The notes below the pieces were generated by a model. That model did not search any database and was not told where the DNA came from. It saw nothing but the letters and a program-made list of their open reading frames with translations. From Anoplopoma fimbria (taxonomy: Eukaryota > Chordata > Actinopteri > Perciformes > Anoplopomatidae), in assembly GCF_027596085.1 (NCBI RefSeq), contig NC_072472.1:10318219-10382218 (forward strand): DNA of 64,000 nucleotides, written 5' to 3'. Within the stretch, counting starts at the first letter, position 1, and every line of letters begins with the position of its first letter. This document shows, in pieces, positions 13,601 to 23,133 of the stretch. Made by a program: the position numbers and the translations under genes.

Positions 13601-16154
13601 CAGCTCGAATATGGAAAAGTCTTTGTATTGTTGCTGCTACAGCCATAGCCGTTTTAACACGGGAGAGAGAAATTTCCACTTGTCCACACCACATTCCAGC
13701 CCTTGCACTGAACAACACACGTCTCCGCTCCAAGCTGAACCCGCTATCCCCTGCTGCAAAAAACTCATGCACTCTCACGCACAGATCTTTTTCGGATACT
13801 TTGCCTGCGAAACCTGGGAGACAGGTGACTGTATAGCTCCACTATCCAGGCCGAATGTGAAGCAGCATGAGGTATCCCAGGAATCTAAAACATCTCTCTT
13901 GAATTATTTGACACAGAGGCTCCGAAACGTGACGCACCACCAAGAAATTGGGGGGGAGAGGAGGGAGGACTTGTGACCGAGCCAACTCTCTGACTCTACA
14001 GCACTGCATGGTGTCAAGGAGGAAGAAAACTGTCAAGGCGCAACAAGAAGGATTCACTTGACCTCGATTAAATCCAGCCCTCTTACTTCCAAATGAGCAC
14101 ACTAATGAAAACAGCTGGAAAGGCTTAGTGTGTATGACCTACTACAACCTCTCTGTACTGAAAAACTGTGTTTTGATGAATATAAGGCCATTTTTTATTC
14201 TGTACTACTGCATCTAAGATTCGCCTTTAAAATCCAAACGTGTAAAAGCATCCAGAGCAGGTGGTTAACACTCGACAAACTAAGAATTTAGGAGAAAAAA
14301 CAAGGGTTTTGAAGTTAGGCAGATATGAGTTTTGACAAGTGTTTCAGATTATTATGTTTTATTACTTGCAAAACAGAGGAATAAGAAATACGGTTCTGGC
14401 AAAATATGAAGCTGTGTCACCACATTAAACTGGCTCTGAGGTACAGCTGTTATCTATAATTTGTTAGTTTTAGATTTGTGCAGCAGCTTAACATAGGGTT
14501 TTAATACAAACTTTGGTGAAAAGGGAAGAAAGTGACTAATGTTTCAAATCTGTTTATACAAAGAGAGAAATGACATCGCTGTCCACCACAGATATGTCAC
14601 TGAGAAGCTCTGTTTTTTAAATCACAGCTGAACAACTCAGCCGATCAATCAGTTTGTAATTTTCTTGTTTATCATCTTATCCTCTACACCGAGTAGAAAA
14701 GTGAAATGAGGAGCAGTAAACTGCAGTTCTGTGCCGGACTCTGACGTAGACTGCGAGGCTCCACGTCTCACCACAGCTGATCTGATACAGCGCAGAAAGG
14801 CTCCACTCTTGCCAACCAGACACTGAAGTACAGATCTTAGGGAGAACATTTATGTTCTACGTAATGAGCCATGCCTCAGTAATTAAAGCGTAATATGGGA
14901 ACATTTCCCAGCGATTCAGTGGAGGGTAAACCCAGCTCACCTTGTCTTAGCCACATATGTATTTGCGGAGCCGAGTTTATACTCCTCTTAATGACATGTG
15001 TTCAAGGTGGATATGAGTAGCTGGTGTCAAATAGATGTAGGCCATAAAGAAGATAGAGCCTTTTAAGGGAATAAAAGCCGTAATGAAACAGTTATACTTG
15101 TCATGTGCTGTGCTGAAGTATACCATTTAACGAAACAATATTTGTACTCCATTTGATTATGTTAATTTTAGAAGACTTTTTACTTCAATCCACCACGTTT
15201 GGTACTTTTTAACTCAACTAGCCTTAACTGATCTTAAAGTTATATGTTCATTTGCAGGTAAAATGTTTATTTAGGCCATAAAACATATGGTTAGATCGTG
15301 AAATATGATGCATTATTACAGATTCAAGTACATATCAAGGTGTTATTCTCAGCAACACCAGCGTAACTTTATCAACAATATGATACAGAAAAATACTGAA
15401 AGAGGTCATTGTGAGTACTTTCACTTTTGATTCTTGAGTCCATTTTTTCTGCTAATACATCTGTTTTTGCTGCAGGACTTTTCACTTTAATGGAGAATAA
15501 ACTGACACGTTTACTTAATCAAGCAGTTGATTTTAATGCTTTTTCCACCACTGCCTGGTAATAACATTATAGGCTACACGCTAGGCCCATTTTGAGCATT
15601 TTATGGAGTTTCATGGAACTAATTGGCACTTTTATTCTCTCCATTAACGATTCAAACGTAGTTAGTCTCCCTGAATACTGTCATACAAACTGCTATAGGC
15701 TATAGTGATAATGTAATAGTCTAATTATCTATATGACATTCACAGATCCATGAATTAAAAAAAAAAGTCCATTTATGAGCACCAGGCCTCCCCTCACCTC
15801 TCACCTAAACCCCAAAGGTCACAGCAGCACTTTTAGTTAATCTCGGCGGCCTAATTATACATCCCCCCCCCCCCCCACACCCCTCTCATAAATAATCAGC
15901 ATTGTTCCACACTCACCGACCCTGAAGCCCTGTCCGATGAGCGTGTCGGCCGCCTGCCCGTTCTCTGCGATCAGCGTGGTGTTGTTGCCCTGCTCGCAGG
16001 TATCCTGACACTGGCCCTTCAGGCAGATCCTCTTGCAGATGAGCGGAGCGATGACCACCTTGAAGCGCTCCCGTGCGGAGGAGCGCTCCGTGCACCACAC
16101 CAGCCTGTGCACGCTCAGCCAGATGACGAGCAGATGGGAGATCAGAGTGGGCAT
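1560..16154 (-). CDS. ltbp3: Latent TGF-beta binding protein 3, 5' part of the gene (4 exons, 3' truncated by window)
   Basis: This is a secreted extracellular-matrix glycoprotein. LTBP family members bind latent TGF-beta complexes and tether them to microfibrils. Coding segments on the minus strand are 16154-15917, 2318-2052, 1925-1762 and 1665-1560. All junctions have GT-AG ends, and the phases agree (1, 1, 0). The product begins with a signal peptide, then a basic, cysteine-containing N-terminal segment ([17 protein letters not shown]), an EGF-like domain ([11 protein letters not shown]...CLCPPGFTG), a linker ending in FNVRVHH, and the opening of an 8-Cys/TB-type domain (GRCFQET...QEDCCGS..WG..KCYQCP). 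These motifs match my knowledge of LTBP3 better than LTBP1, notably ICKR.CLKGQC and VRVHH. The remaining EGF and TB repeats must lie left of position 1560. No later exon is recognisable in 1-1559, so the gene is cut by the window edge. Confidence 0.9.
1762..1925 (-). CDS. ltbp3: ltbp3 coding exon 3: linker leading into the first TB-type domain
   Basis: The acceptor is TATTTTCAG above 1925 and the donor is GCT/GTGAGT at 1762. The exon encodes [20 protein letters not shown], a basic proline-rich stretch ([14 protein letters not shown]), and then [10 protein letters not shown], the opening of an 8-Cys-type domain. It ends in phase 0, and the next exon begins directly with Cys, as expected for this domain. 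Confidence 0.88.
2052..2318 (-). CDS. ltbp3: ltbp3 coding exon 2: EGF-like domain and linker
   Basis: The acceptor TTTTGCAG lies just above 2318 and the donor is GAAG/GTATCT at 2052. The exon encodes an EGF-like domain with six ordered cysteines ([28 protein letters not shown]), then a polar, Gln-rich linker ([13 protein letters not shown]). Its last base joins TA of the next exon to give SSEVQF, matching the LTBP3 linker pattern AEVQ. The exon is 267 bp long, so the phase is 1 at both ends. Confidence 0.9.
3300..3530 (+). repeat. Diverged teleost interspersed repeat, copy 1
   Basis: It shares ordered blocks with 8340-8610: GTTGCCAGGCAAC, then ATGTTAATTAGTGAG plus a GTGCTGG-like block, then a TTTCCAGTC...TATGCT block, then GGCGTATTTC. 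The order and orientation are the same, with insertions and deletions between blocks. The sequence resembles a repeat often seen in fish introns; I cannot assign its class. Confidence 0.6.
4255..4640 (+). repeat. Polypurine GAGAC-type minisatellite with 15-bp higher-order unit
   Basis: About 385 bases built from GAGAC, GAGGA and GAGAT pentamers. Roughly 4470-4545 holds about five near-perfect copies of a 15-base unit (GAGACGAGACGAAAT). The plus strand is almost entirely purine, interrupted by single C or T bases. Because the unit lacks stop codons in several frames, long spurious open frames run across it on both strands (up to 217 codons). They are low-complexity Arg/Asp/Glu or Ser/Leu/Val repeats and not genes. 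Confidence 0.9.
8340..8610 (+). repeat. Diverged teleost interspersed repeat, copy 2
   Basis: Second copy of the element at about 3300-3530. It has TTTGCCAGGCAAC, ATGTTAATTTGTGAGC, TTGCTGG, TGTTTCAGTCC..TATGCT and AAGCGTATTTTC in the same order. It is longer in the segment between the first two blocks. Confidence 0.6.
12740..13025 (+). repeat. Teleost interspersed repeat with internal duplication
   Basis: It contains AATTCATCCTGAGGGGGACATGA, TTTCATGGCAATCAATC, CAACCTCACGGTGGAGCTAGA, TCCTCTGGGTACAATGAATG and CAAAGTGGTGGACTGACCGA. These are phrases of a very common fish repeat whose two halves are internal near-duplicates. A second, less complete copy is at about 41455-41780. Confidence 0.65.
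15085..15560 (-). repeat. Teleost interspersed repeat (AGTACTTTTACTTTTGA type)
   Basis: Blocks such as GTGAGTACTTTCACTTTTGA, CTGCAGGACTTTTCACTT, AATGGAG and TTCCACCACTGCC occur in the order expected for an abundant fish repeat. It is the reverse-complement orientation of the copies at about 18290-18640 and 35715-35870. The element class was not determined. Confidence 0.55.
15917..16154 (-). CDS. ltbp3: ltbp3 coding exon 1: signal peptide and N-terminal cysteine segment
   Basis: The start is the ATG at 16154 (context AGGATGC, A at -3). It opens a hydrophobic leader, [21 protein letters not shown], that fits a signal peptide. The open frame continues upstream to 16169, but only through a GTG, so 16154 is preferred. 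The segment after the leader ([29 protein letters not shown]) is the conserved LTBP N-terminus with paired cysteines, and NNTT is a possible N-glycosylation site. The exon ends ...TTC AGG GTC G at 15917, before GTGAGT. The leftover G pairs with TT of the next exon to give FRVVVCPL. Confidence 0.9.
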
Positions 16155-16360
16155 CCTGGCATCCTTCACTCACCTCCACAGAGACCCGGGGACATTAAGT
16201 CTCTAACGGAGGAGGAGGAGGAGGAGGAGGAGGAGGAGGAGGGGGGTTCAGCTCCGGGATTATTTTTGTTTATCGATGCAGATTTGTTGACGTCTCATAC
16301 ACTGGAAGGGGTTGGAGGGAGGGGAAGAAGTAAAAGCGCGTCCTCACTCCTGTTTTCTCC
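16155..16360 (-). promoter_or_regulatory. ltbp3: ltbp3 5' leader / promoter-proximal region with a TCC triplet tract
   Basis: GC-richer sequence directly upstream of the ltbp3 ATG. It holds a (GGA)n tract on the plus strand at about 16207-16242, which is (TCC)n on the coding strand, starting about 53 bases before the ATG. It would therefore probably be in the 5' UTR. No TATA box is evident and the transcription start cannot be placed. Confidence 0.4.
16207..16242. repeat. (GGA)n microsatellite
   Basis: Uninterrupted GGA triplets followed by a short G run. It lies just upstream of the ltbp3 start codon, so its length may vary within the leader of that gene. Confidence 0.9.
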
Positions 16361-16367
16361 TTAAGGG

Positions 16368-16406
<39 letters not shown>
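16368..16406. repeat. A39 homopolymer
   Basis: Thirty-nine consecutive A bases on the plus strand, about 210 bases upstream of the ltbp3 start codon (T39 on that gene's strand). The length may be inexact in the assembly. Confidence 0.9.
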
Positions 16407-16411
<5 letters not shown>

Positions 16412-17259
16412 ATTACTTCCCTTGCGTGCCCAAGTGCTCCATCTGGAAAAGCGACACGTTTGACATCTTCAATAAGTTTCTTGTTGCCCTTGTTTTCTAT
16501 CTTCTTTCCCCCAAGAAAATGTGCTTCTTTTTTTTTGGTCGCTCTTCCTTCTTCTCGCCTTGTTGCGTTGGAGAGTTGGGAGAGAGTGCGTATGCGGGTT
16601 TGGGAGAGAAAGAAGGGAGGAGAAGGAGAAGGGGTGAGCCAACCCTCCTCTGGAGAAAGCTGGCTGCGGGCCAGCCAGGCGGCGCAGGAGCAAAAGCTGA
16701 AAGTGGTTTCCTTGTTGGTTATTTCTCGGCAGACCCCCACTCTGCAAACCATAGCTGCACAGCTGTGTGTGTCACTCGGAGAATTAAAAAAAAAATATAT
16801 ATATATATATACTGACATGTAATAATGTATTGCTGTATACACCTGTGTTTGGCTAGTTTCTTACATGTAAAAGTATTAAAAATGAGCATGTGACTGAGGG
16901 TCAGTTATAAATCAGATAGCCCTATGACTCAATTCGCTATTATTTCAACATTTTTTAAGAAAATATGTTAATAGTGATGATACTAAGCATCCAGTAACTA
17001 TAGTTTTAAAACAAAAGGTTTGGAAATAGTCGGTGGAAACTTCTTTCTTTCTGGGGTCATCGGGGTCATGCAGAGGTCAGTATTACTCCACCTGTAAGGA
17101 TGCAACCATGTGGACATCTGCTTTTTTGTCTGATGATAGTTAAACATTTGGCTGATTCCCTTGGAGAGAAAAGTATGTGACATCTGCACTACAGCTTTAC
17201 AGATGTGTGTTACATGTGGAGTGGAGTTCACAGGTCAGCTCATCTGCTATCACACTGTG

Positions 17260-17283
17260 TATAATAATAATAATAATAATAAT
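17260..17283. repeat. (TAA)n microsatellite
   Basis: About eight tandem TAA/AAT triplets. Confidence 0.85.
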
Positions 17284-17921
17284 TAAGCCTTTATTAGTAT
17301 CAGTATCAGTATCAGTTTATCTATACCGCAAATGTCAAACTCTAACAATGCAAATATGTTTTACTGTTGGTAGGTAAAGTGCTCAAATGCTTTATTTAAG
17401 AAAACGCCAAAATAAAAAAACAACAAACCTTAACAAAAATGTCTGCATAAAATGTTCACTTCAATTAAAGTTGTAAACAGCAATACCTACATAAAAATCT
17501 GAAAATATAGTCTAAAAAAGCTTTTATAGGATAATACTACATACACTGCTGGTTGGTTTAAACTCCCTCATCAGCTTCCTGTGTGTGGTTAGTTTCTACA
17601 ATCGTCAGATCAATTCAATGGAAAATGTCCAACCGAATGTGGATAATGAGTAGAAAATGAAGTTGTGATGTAATGAAATAAAGTTTAAAAAAAAACAATG
17701 CACTGAGCAGAAGCCCTCTCAAACCAAACACCCTCGTGTAATCCTGTCATAAGTTAAACTTTGACTCTTACGCCTGGGAAAAGTCAGCATGCCGATCGAC
17801 CTCACGTAACCGTTAAAAATATGAAGCTACACAGCTTTAAGGAATCCCAGGGGGGGGGGGGCAGTGTTTTGAGACACATGGGAAAGCTGTGAAAGTGAGA
17901 AAGAGACAAAGAGAAAGGGGG

Positions 17922-17923
<2 letters not shown>

Positions 17924-17952
<29 letters not shown>
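17924..17952. repeat. (GA)n microsatellite
   Basis: An alternating GA tract of about 14 units, preceded by a purine-rich stretch with runs of G. Confidence 0.85.
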
Positions 17953-17955
<3 letters not shown>

Positions 17956-18097
17956 ACTCACTTCCGCTCCAAAAAGTGAGTGTTTACCTTCAGTCGCTGA
18001 GGAAATGACTGCATGGGCCTGGAGAGAGTTCAGGGGCCGCTCTCACGTTTCTCTTTGCCTCTGCTACTCGCCATCGCTGCATCATCTGCTGCCAAGA

Positions 18098-18121
18098 AAC
18101 ACACACACACACACACACACA
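18098..18121. repeat. (CA)n microsatellite
   Basis: About 12 CA units, followed by an interrupted extension (CGCACACGCACACACA). Confidence 0.85.
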
Positions 18122-18289
18122 TTCGCACACGCACACACAATGCAAATTCATTGTAACTCAGACATAAACAAGCCCTCAGTATTATTAGTACAATATAATT
18201 ACTTCCTTTCTTAAAACGGAAACCTTGGAGTCACTCATTGCATCAGATAATCATGCCAAACTGAAAAGAAAAAAATAAACAGATGTCTT

Positions 18290-18640
18290 ACGCAACCTAA
18301 AGATAAAAATCAACTTTTACTTATGCAAAAGTATCAATGCCACTATATCAAAATACTCCATAACGAGCAAAACTCTTGCATTCAAATTGTACTCGATTAA
18401 AGTATGATCAGCAAAATGTACTTAAAAGAGTCGAAAGTAAGAACAAAAGCACTCACTGTGCTGCAGAACGGCCCACGTCAGTGTTATGGTACTATATATT
18501 ATATAATTGGATTGTTATTACAGATGAATTAACAGGTCAGCAGCATTTTTTTTAAATCTTAAATCTTTAACTGCAACTGTGAAATAACAGCAGTGTAGAA
18601 AAAAAGTAGAATATTTAGAAGAGAAGAAGTAAACTATCAT
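18290..18640 (+). repeat. Teleost interspersed repeat, second copy of the 15.1-kb family
   Basis: It contains ATCAGCAAAATGTACTTAAA, GAAAGTAAGAACAAAAGCAC, TCACTGTGCTGCAGAACGGCC and a downstream AT-rich segment with GTAGAA..AGTAGAATATTT. This order matches the abundant fish repeat also seen, inverted, at 15085-15560 and as a short piece near 35715-35870. Confidence 0.55.
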
Positions 18641-19479
18641 AATGATCCTTTCCTTTTCCCTCTCTATCTGATGTCATTATAATATCTGTTGCAACTTGTT
18701 TGGGTGCACCTTTCCTTAAGCAACCACAGAGGCACTTCACAATGTTGTTTCTTTGATGAATCGCGAGCCTTCAGCAGCACTTGCTTCAACATGATGTAAT
18801 TTGTTGGAACAAATTTACATCCTTCCAAGAGAGCCTCCGGGATTACTTCGATCAGTTTCAGTGAAAAGAGTAAAATCCATATGTGGGCATGGAATGTTTG
18901 GATCAACCAAATGTAGGTCCTAACACCCACTTCTTCGCCTGCGTTCTGTTAGTTTAACAAATGTTGGTTTGTTTTTTTCCCCCCCCAATCAGATTATCAA
19001 CTTGTAATTAAGCATCTTTGGATATTCCTGTTCCACTAAAACAACAAAAACATTACAGCACTACAAACTATTGCAAGTCATGTGTAAGATTTCAACATAG
19101 CATTTAGAAAAAGAAAGAAACGGAAGAAAAACAACAACAAAAAGTTTAACTGGAGCTCCATACCAAAGGCCACGTATATAGGATTGTGTGTATGAACACA
19201 GCTGTCATTACTCAGCATCGGGAGGAGTGTAAGGTGTTATTTAAGACCTGCGTGTCGACAGCACCTACGCAAAATGTTTGGCAAAGTTTCAATCAGTGTG
19301 AAAACTCTCCTCCAGGGTGTATGTGGTTTTCCTGTCATGATACAATGAAACACAAACTGACTGAAACTTGAGTAATAACGCTGAGATGAACAGACAGGGA
19401 TGATCTAAAATTAGCATGTATTTGTGAGCAAATAAAGTTTTTTTATTACTTACTTATAATACTTTTTTTTTTTTTTTTT

Positions 19480-19570
19480 TTACTATGTCTCTTGTTGGCA
19501 CTCTCTCTATGCTGCTGTAATCCTGTAAATTTCCCCGCTGCGGGACTAATAAAGGATTATCTTATTTTAT
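19480..19570 (+). mobile_element. Retroelement 3' tail fragment (LINE/SINE type)
   Basis: The block TAAATTTCCCCGCTGCGGGA followed by CTAATAAAGGATTATCTTAT is a familiar 3' tail of fish retroelements. The tail of the SINE at 27740-27965 is related (AATTTCCCCCTTGTGGGACTAATAAAGG). Only the 3' end is present, as expected from 5'-truncated insertion. Confidence 0.55.
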
Positions 19571-20558
19571 ACTGTGGTTATAGTTTTAAAAAAAGGAACC
19601 TCTACTTAATATCTCATCTATGGAATAAACAGCCACAGGGAAAAAAAGAAGTATAAACAAGGCCCTTTAATATAGTAACATTTACAGCAGATAACAGAAT
19701 GAACATGATGTGGGGGAATATATGTTATACACAGATGCATTGGGGAAAAAAAAGTTTTCCTTTTCACATTTTAACACTGACTTTTTTTGGAAGAATGCCA
19801 TTTCGGTTCAAACCTACATGCAAAGGCCCCCTCTGTATGAAATACAAAAAACAATAAATATGATTATACGGGATTAAGACTGCCATGGCAAATCGTATTC
19901 TGGGTATACATTAACAGATATTTAACATTTTCAGTGCCGTTTCAAATGACTCACACTTGTAAATGTACATAGAGTAGTTACATGGGGATCGTTATAGTAG
20001 TATACATGGTAAATGACTCCAGAGACCTACAGTATAGCTCAAAAGGCTGAGAAGATTAATGCTCTGCTGTTAACCCTGACGCATCAGTGGACTCACATCA
20101 GGGATCATTTTAATAAGAGTATATATTATTACATTGCATGTTAGCATACTGATGTTTTCATAGCACGTTACGTTTTTTTGTTTTTTTTAAGTCGCTGTTG
20201 CACTTTTAACTTTTCCACAAATGTTAAACCCTCATAAATCCATATAAAATGGCTAAAAACTACATTCTTATGTACATAAACAGCCGGGAAAAAGGCAATG
20301 GATGCCAGCGGAGGAACAGAAATGCACATGCAAGCACCAAAATCCCAACCACTATTAATTGCTAGTGACTGGCTGGTTACAATAATACAAGTCCAGAAAA
20401 TTGGAAGGCTTTCCAGACAAACAGTAGCAGCTTAAACAGAAATGGAATGCTAAGATATGGCCCATAAAAGAGAGATGAAAATCTAAGACTGGTGAAACAG
20501 TAACGTGTTTAAGCTGTTGATAGGGGTGCATGCTGATGCCAACCGACTGTGCCCTCAT

Positions 20559-20855
20559 CGAGTGGTTCTCAAATGGGGGTACGTGTACCCCTGGGGGTAC
20601 GTGAAGGCACTCCAGGGGGTACGTGAGAATTTTTTTAAAATATATTTAAAATTAGCATCCATTCAAAAATCCTTTAAAAATAGTTATTTAATAAATATTC
20701 ACTAAAAATATAAGTTCATAAACTGAATTCAATGCAACAATGCAACCTTCAGTGTTGACAGTTTAATAAATCAGACACTGATGGCACAGCGCTGTGTATT
20801 ACATATTTTTTTTCCTCAACCAAAAATGCTTTGCGCTGAAAGTTGAGGACCACTG
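20559..20855. mobile_element. hAT-like non-autonomous DNA element with terminal inverted repeats
   Basis: The left end, CGAGTGGTTCTCAA, matches the inverted right end, CAGTGGTCCTCAA, with minor differences. The interior has no coding capacity. Near the left end there are three short repeats of GGGGGTACGTG. The terminal motif is typical of hAT-type MITEs in fish. I see no clean 8-bp target duplication, so the copy is probably old. Confidence 0.6.
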
Positions 20856-22186
20856 ACTTAACAGATAAACACATGCTCGGATAACTTCAAACTGAAATGT
20901 TGTCGCCACAGTCTTCTGAGAACATTACGATTGTGTGACTGATAAGGGTGTTTTTGCAAAGAGACAGGAAGAGATAAGACAGAGTAGAGCAGGGCTTCAG
21001 AATGCGACACCGTCGACTGAAGAGTGACACAATAATGAATATGTGGTCGAAACGATATTTTAGCTTTTAGGTTTACAGATGGCTTCACTGGGGTAGACTG
21101 CCAGGCCATGATACCCTCTTATATTTGATGCCTCCACTAGGAACGGGGATTTTTAATCTTTAATTATAACTGAGAAAAACAGTGGGACTGTTCCAGCTGT
21201 TCTATTATTTGCTTAAACCCACTTAAAAATGACATCTACATTACTGATGATTATTTATCAAATATCTCATTGTGTACATTTTTTTTGTAAAAGCCCCAAA
21301 TGGTCCATTCCACAATATTGTTGCAATATCGATACTATGATCCATGAACCTGACTGACCATTTAGTTGACTTAATTATTATTGGGTAAAATACCCCATCT
21401 CAAATAGTATCAATTTATCAAGTTAAAACAAAATAGATGTGAAGACCAGGACATCTCTGCAGAATGACAATACTTCATTTAAAATGGTATTTTGCTTTTA
21501 ACAAATACACCCTGCAGCCTTAGATCCATTTCCATCTATTTGAGCAGCTCAGTGAGTTGGCAAAAGCATGCTTAATTAGAAACTGAAGATAATTCAACAG
21601 CAAATCCAATCTCTTATGTGTGAAACTATAAAAAAAAAACAAAAAAAAACTCACGATCAGAGTCGTAATGTAACAGTAAGTCTGGACTAAAATCCAGGTA
21701 TGAACTATCTTGAACAGCAGCAGCAGCAGCGACTCAGTTGATGGTTGAGTGTGTGTTCAAGGCACTTATATTTTGAAAAGTGAGGAAACAGCTCTTGTCC
21801 ACTTCTGCCATCAATTTCCCAAATGAATACGGGAAGTTAACAACCCAGCATCTCCCTGTGCCAAGAACAACCTGTAAGCTACTGCTGCTGCTTTTTGGAT
21901 GACTGAAGAAAACGATCACTGTTGATGAATGTACAGTGGATACTTCAATCATCATTATTATTCTTTTTTTTCCATCACAACAGTGTAAAGCATTAACAAA
22001 TGCCAGATATAAACAAATCTCCAAGGCTAGCACTATATGTAGCCTGAGTGTTCACTTCAACAGCATGGAACAGAGATGACCTCATCCGCCACGTTCAGAA
22101 ACGACAAACGCCGTATTCCATGTTTTTCATCCGGAGACGGTCTCGTGGTTTTGAATACCGACAATCAGTTCCTCCTCAATCATGCC

Positions 22187-23133
22187 CTACACACAGTCCA
22201 CAACTGAGCTGTCATCCTCCTCAGCTCCCCACTCCCCAAACCTCATCTGAGGGGACGGAGCTGCCGGGTGGAGGTTGTTAATGTCGTCCATGGCGTCCGG
22301 GTCCGTGTCATCGCTGGCACCGATCCCCATGTGACCGCCTTCCTCCCGGTGCGTGCGGATGTGCTTCCGCAGCGCTGCGGGCTCCTTGAAGGTGCGGTTG
22401 CAGAAGGGGCAGCAGCACGGCCTCTCTCCGGTGTGGATGAGCTGGTGGTGTTTGAGATGCTGCAGGCGGCTAAGGCGCTTCCCACAGATGGCGCACACAT
22501 ACGGTTTCTCTCCGGTGTGCGTGCGCCGGTGTTTGCGCAAACCGTCCAAGTGGCGGAAGCAGTTTCCACACTCGGAGCAGGAGTACGGCTTCTCCCCCGT
22601 GTGTATGCGCAGATGGGTTTTGAGCGCCCCTGACTCGCGGAAGCGACGGCCACAGACCGCGCACGGGTAGGGCTTCTCTCCGGTGTGGATGCGGATGTGC
22701 TTCTTCAAGCTGGAGATCAGACGGAAGGTCTTTCCACACTCCAAGCAGTGGTGAGGCCGATCTAAGGCGGGCTCTGCTGCTGTGTCAGAGGCCGAAGGTC
22801 CCGCAGAGTCCTCCGCTCTGCCTGGTGACACACTGTCTACTCTCCCGGCTCCAGCAGTCCTGGCCAATTGCTTCTGTCCATCAAGTCCGCCCTGCTGCAA
22901 GGCACTGCTGCATTCTCGCACAGGTCTTTGGTGACGTAGAGGTTGAGTAAAGGAGCGCTGGGAAGCTCCCTCCCCTCCGACTTGAACGTAGCCGAGGTCG
23001 CCGTCCCCGGCTCTGTTGTCATTACGCAACCCAGGCTCCTTGCTGCTGGGCTGACAAGAGCCTGAGGGGGGTCCCTGCTCCTCTTTAATCTCAAACCCAG
23101 ATGCTCCACCTGGTCCCTGAGACTGCCTCTCAT
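22187..23133 (-). CDS. Zinc-finger gene coding exon 2: SUMO-like motif and five C2H2 fingers
   Basis: The acceptor TTTGCTTTAAG lies above 23133. The reading frame is open from the splice site to the stop ending at 22187, and joins exon 1 to give SSRDERQSQG. The fingers start with HHCLECGKTF, YPCAVCGRRF, YSCSECGNCF, YVCAICGKRL and CCCPFCNRTF, each with the paired Cys and His. Finger 4 has Leu instead of the usual Phe (KRL), which is a mild deviation. Confidence 0.9.

Larger units (their letters stand above)
2319..15916 (-). other. ltbp3: ltbp3 intron 1, 13.6 kb
   Basis: A very long first intron between the signal-peptide exon and the EGF exon. It is AT-rich, with scattered short open frames on both strands that lack domain features or conserved motifs. 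It contains a polypurine minisatellite (about 4255-4640), two copies of one old repeat in the same orientation (about 3300-3530 and 8340-8610), and copies of two other interspersed repeat families (12740-13025, 15085-15560). A long first intron is where enhancers often lie, but nothing in the sequence alone identifies one. Confidence 0.7.
16410..22186. other. Intergenic region between ltbp3 and the zinc-finger gene, no gene seen
   Basis: AT-rich DNA with short open frames only. It holds microsatellites (TAA at 17260-17283, GA at about 17924-17952, CA at 18098-18121), a copy of the 15.1-kb repeat family (18290-18640), a retroelement 3' tail (19480-19570) and a hAT-like element (20559-20855). 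The 3' UTR of the zinc-finger gene should lie just left of 22187, but I could not place its poly(A) site. Confidence 0.6.

Noticed and set aside
13455..13976. Overlapping frames of 107-121 codons on both strands
   Set aside because: Frames open in several phases at once, with no conserved motif. Consistent with a locally GC-richer non-coding stretch.
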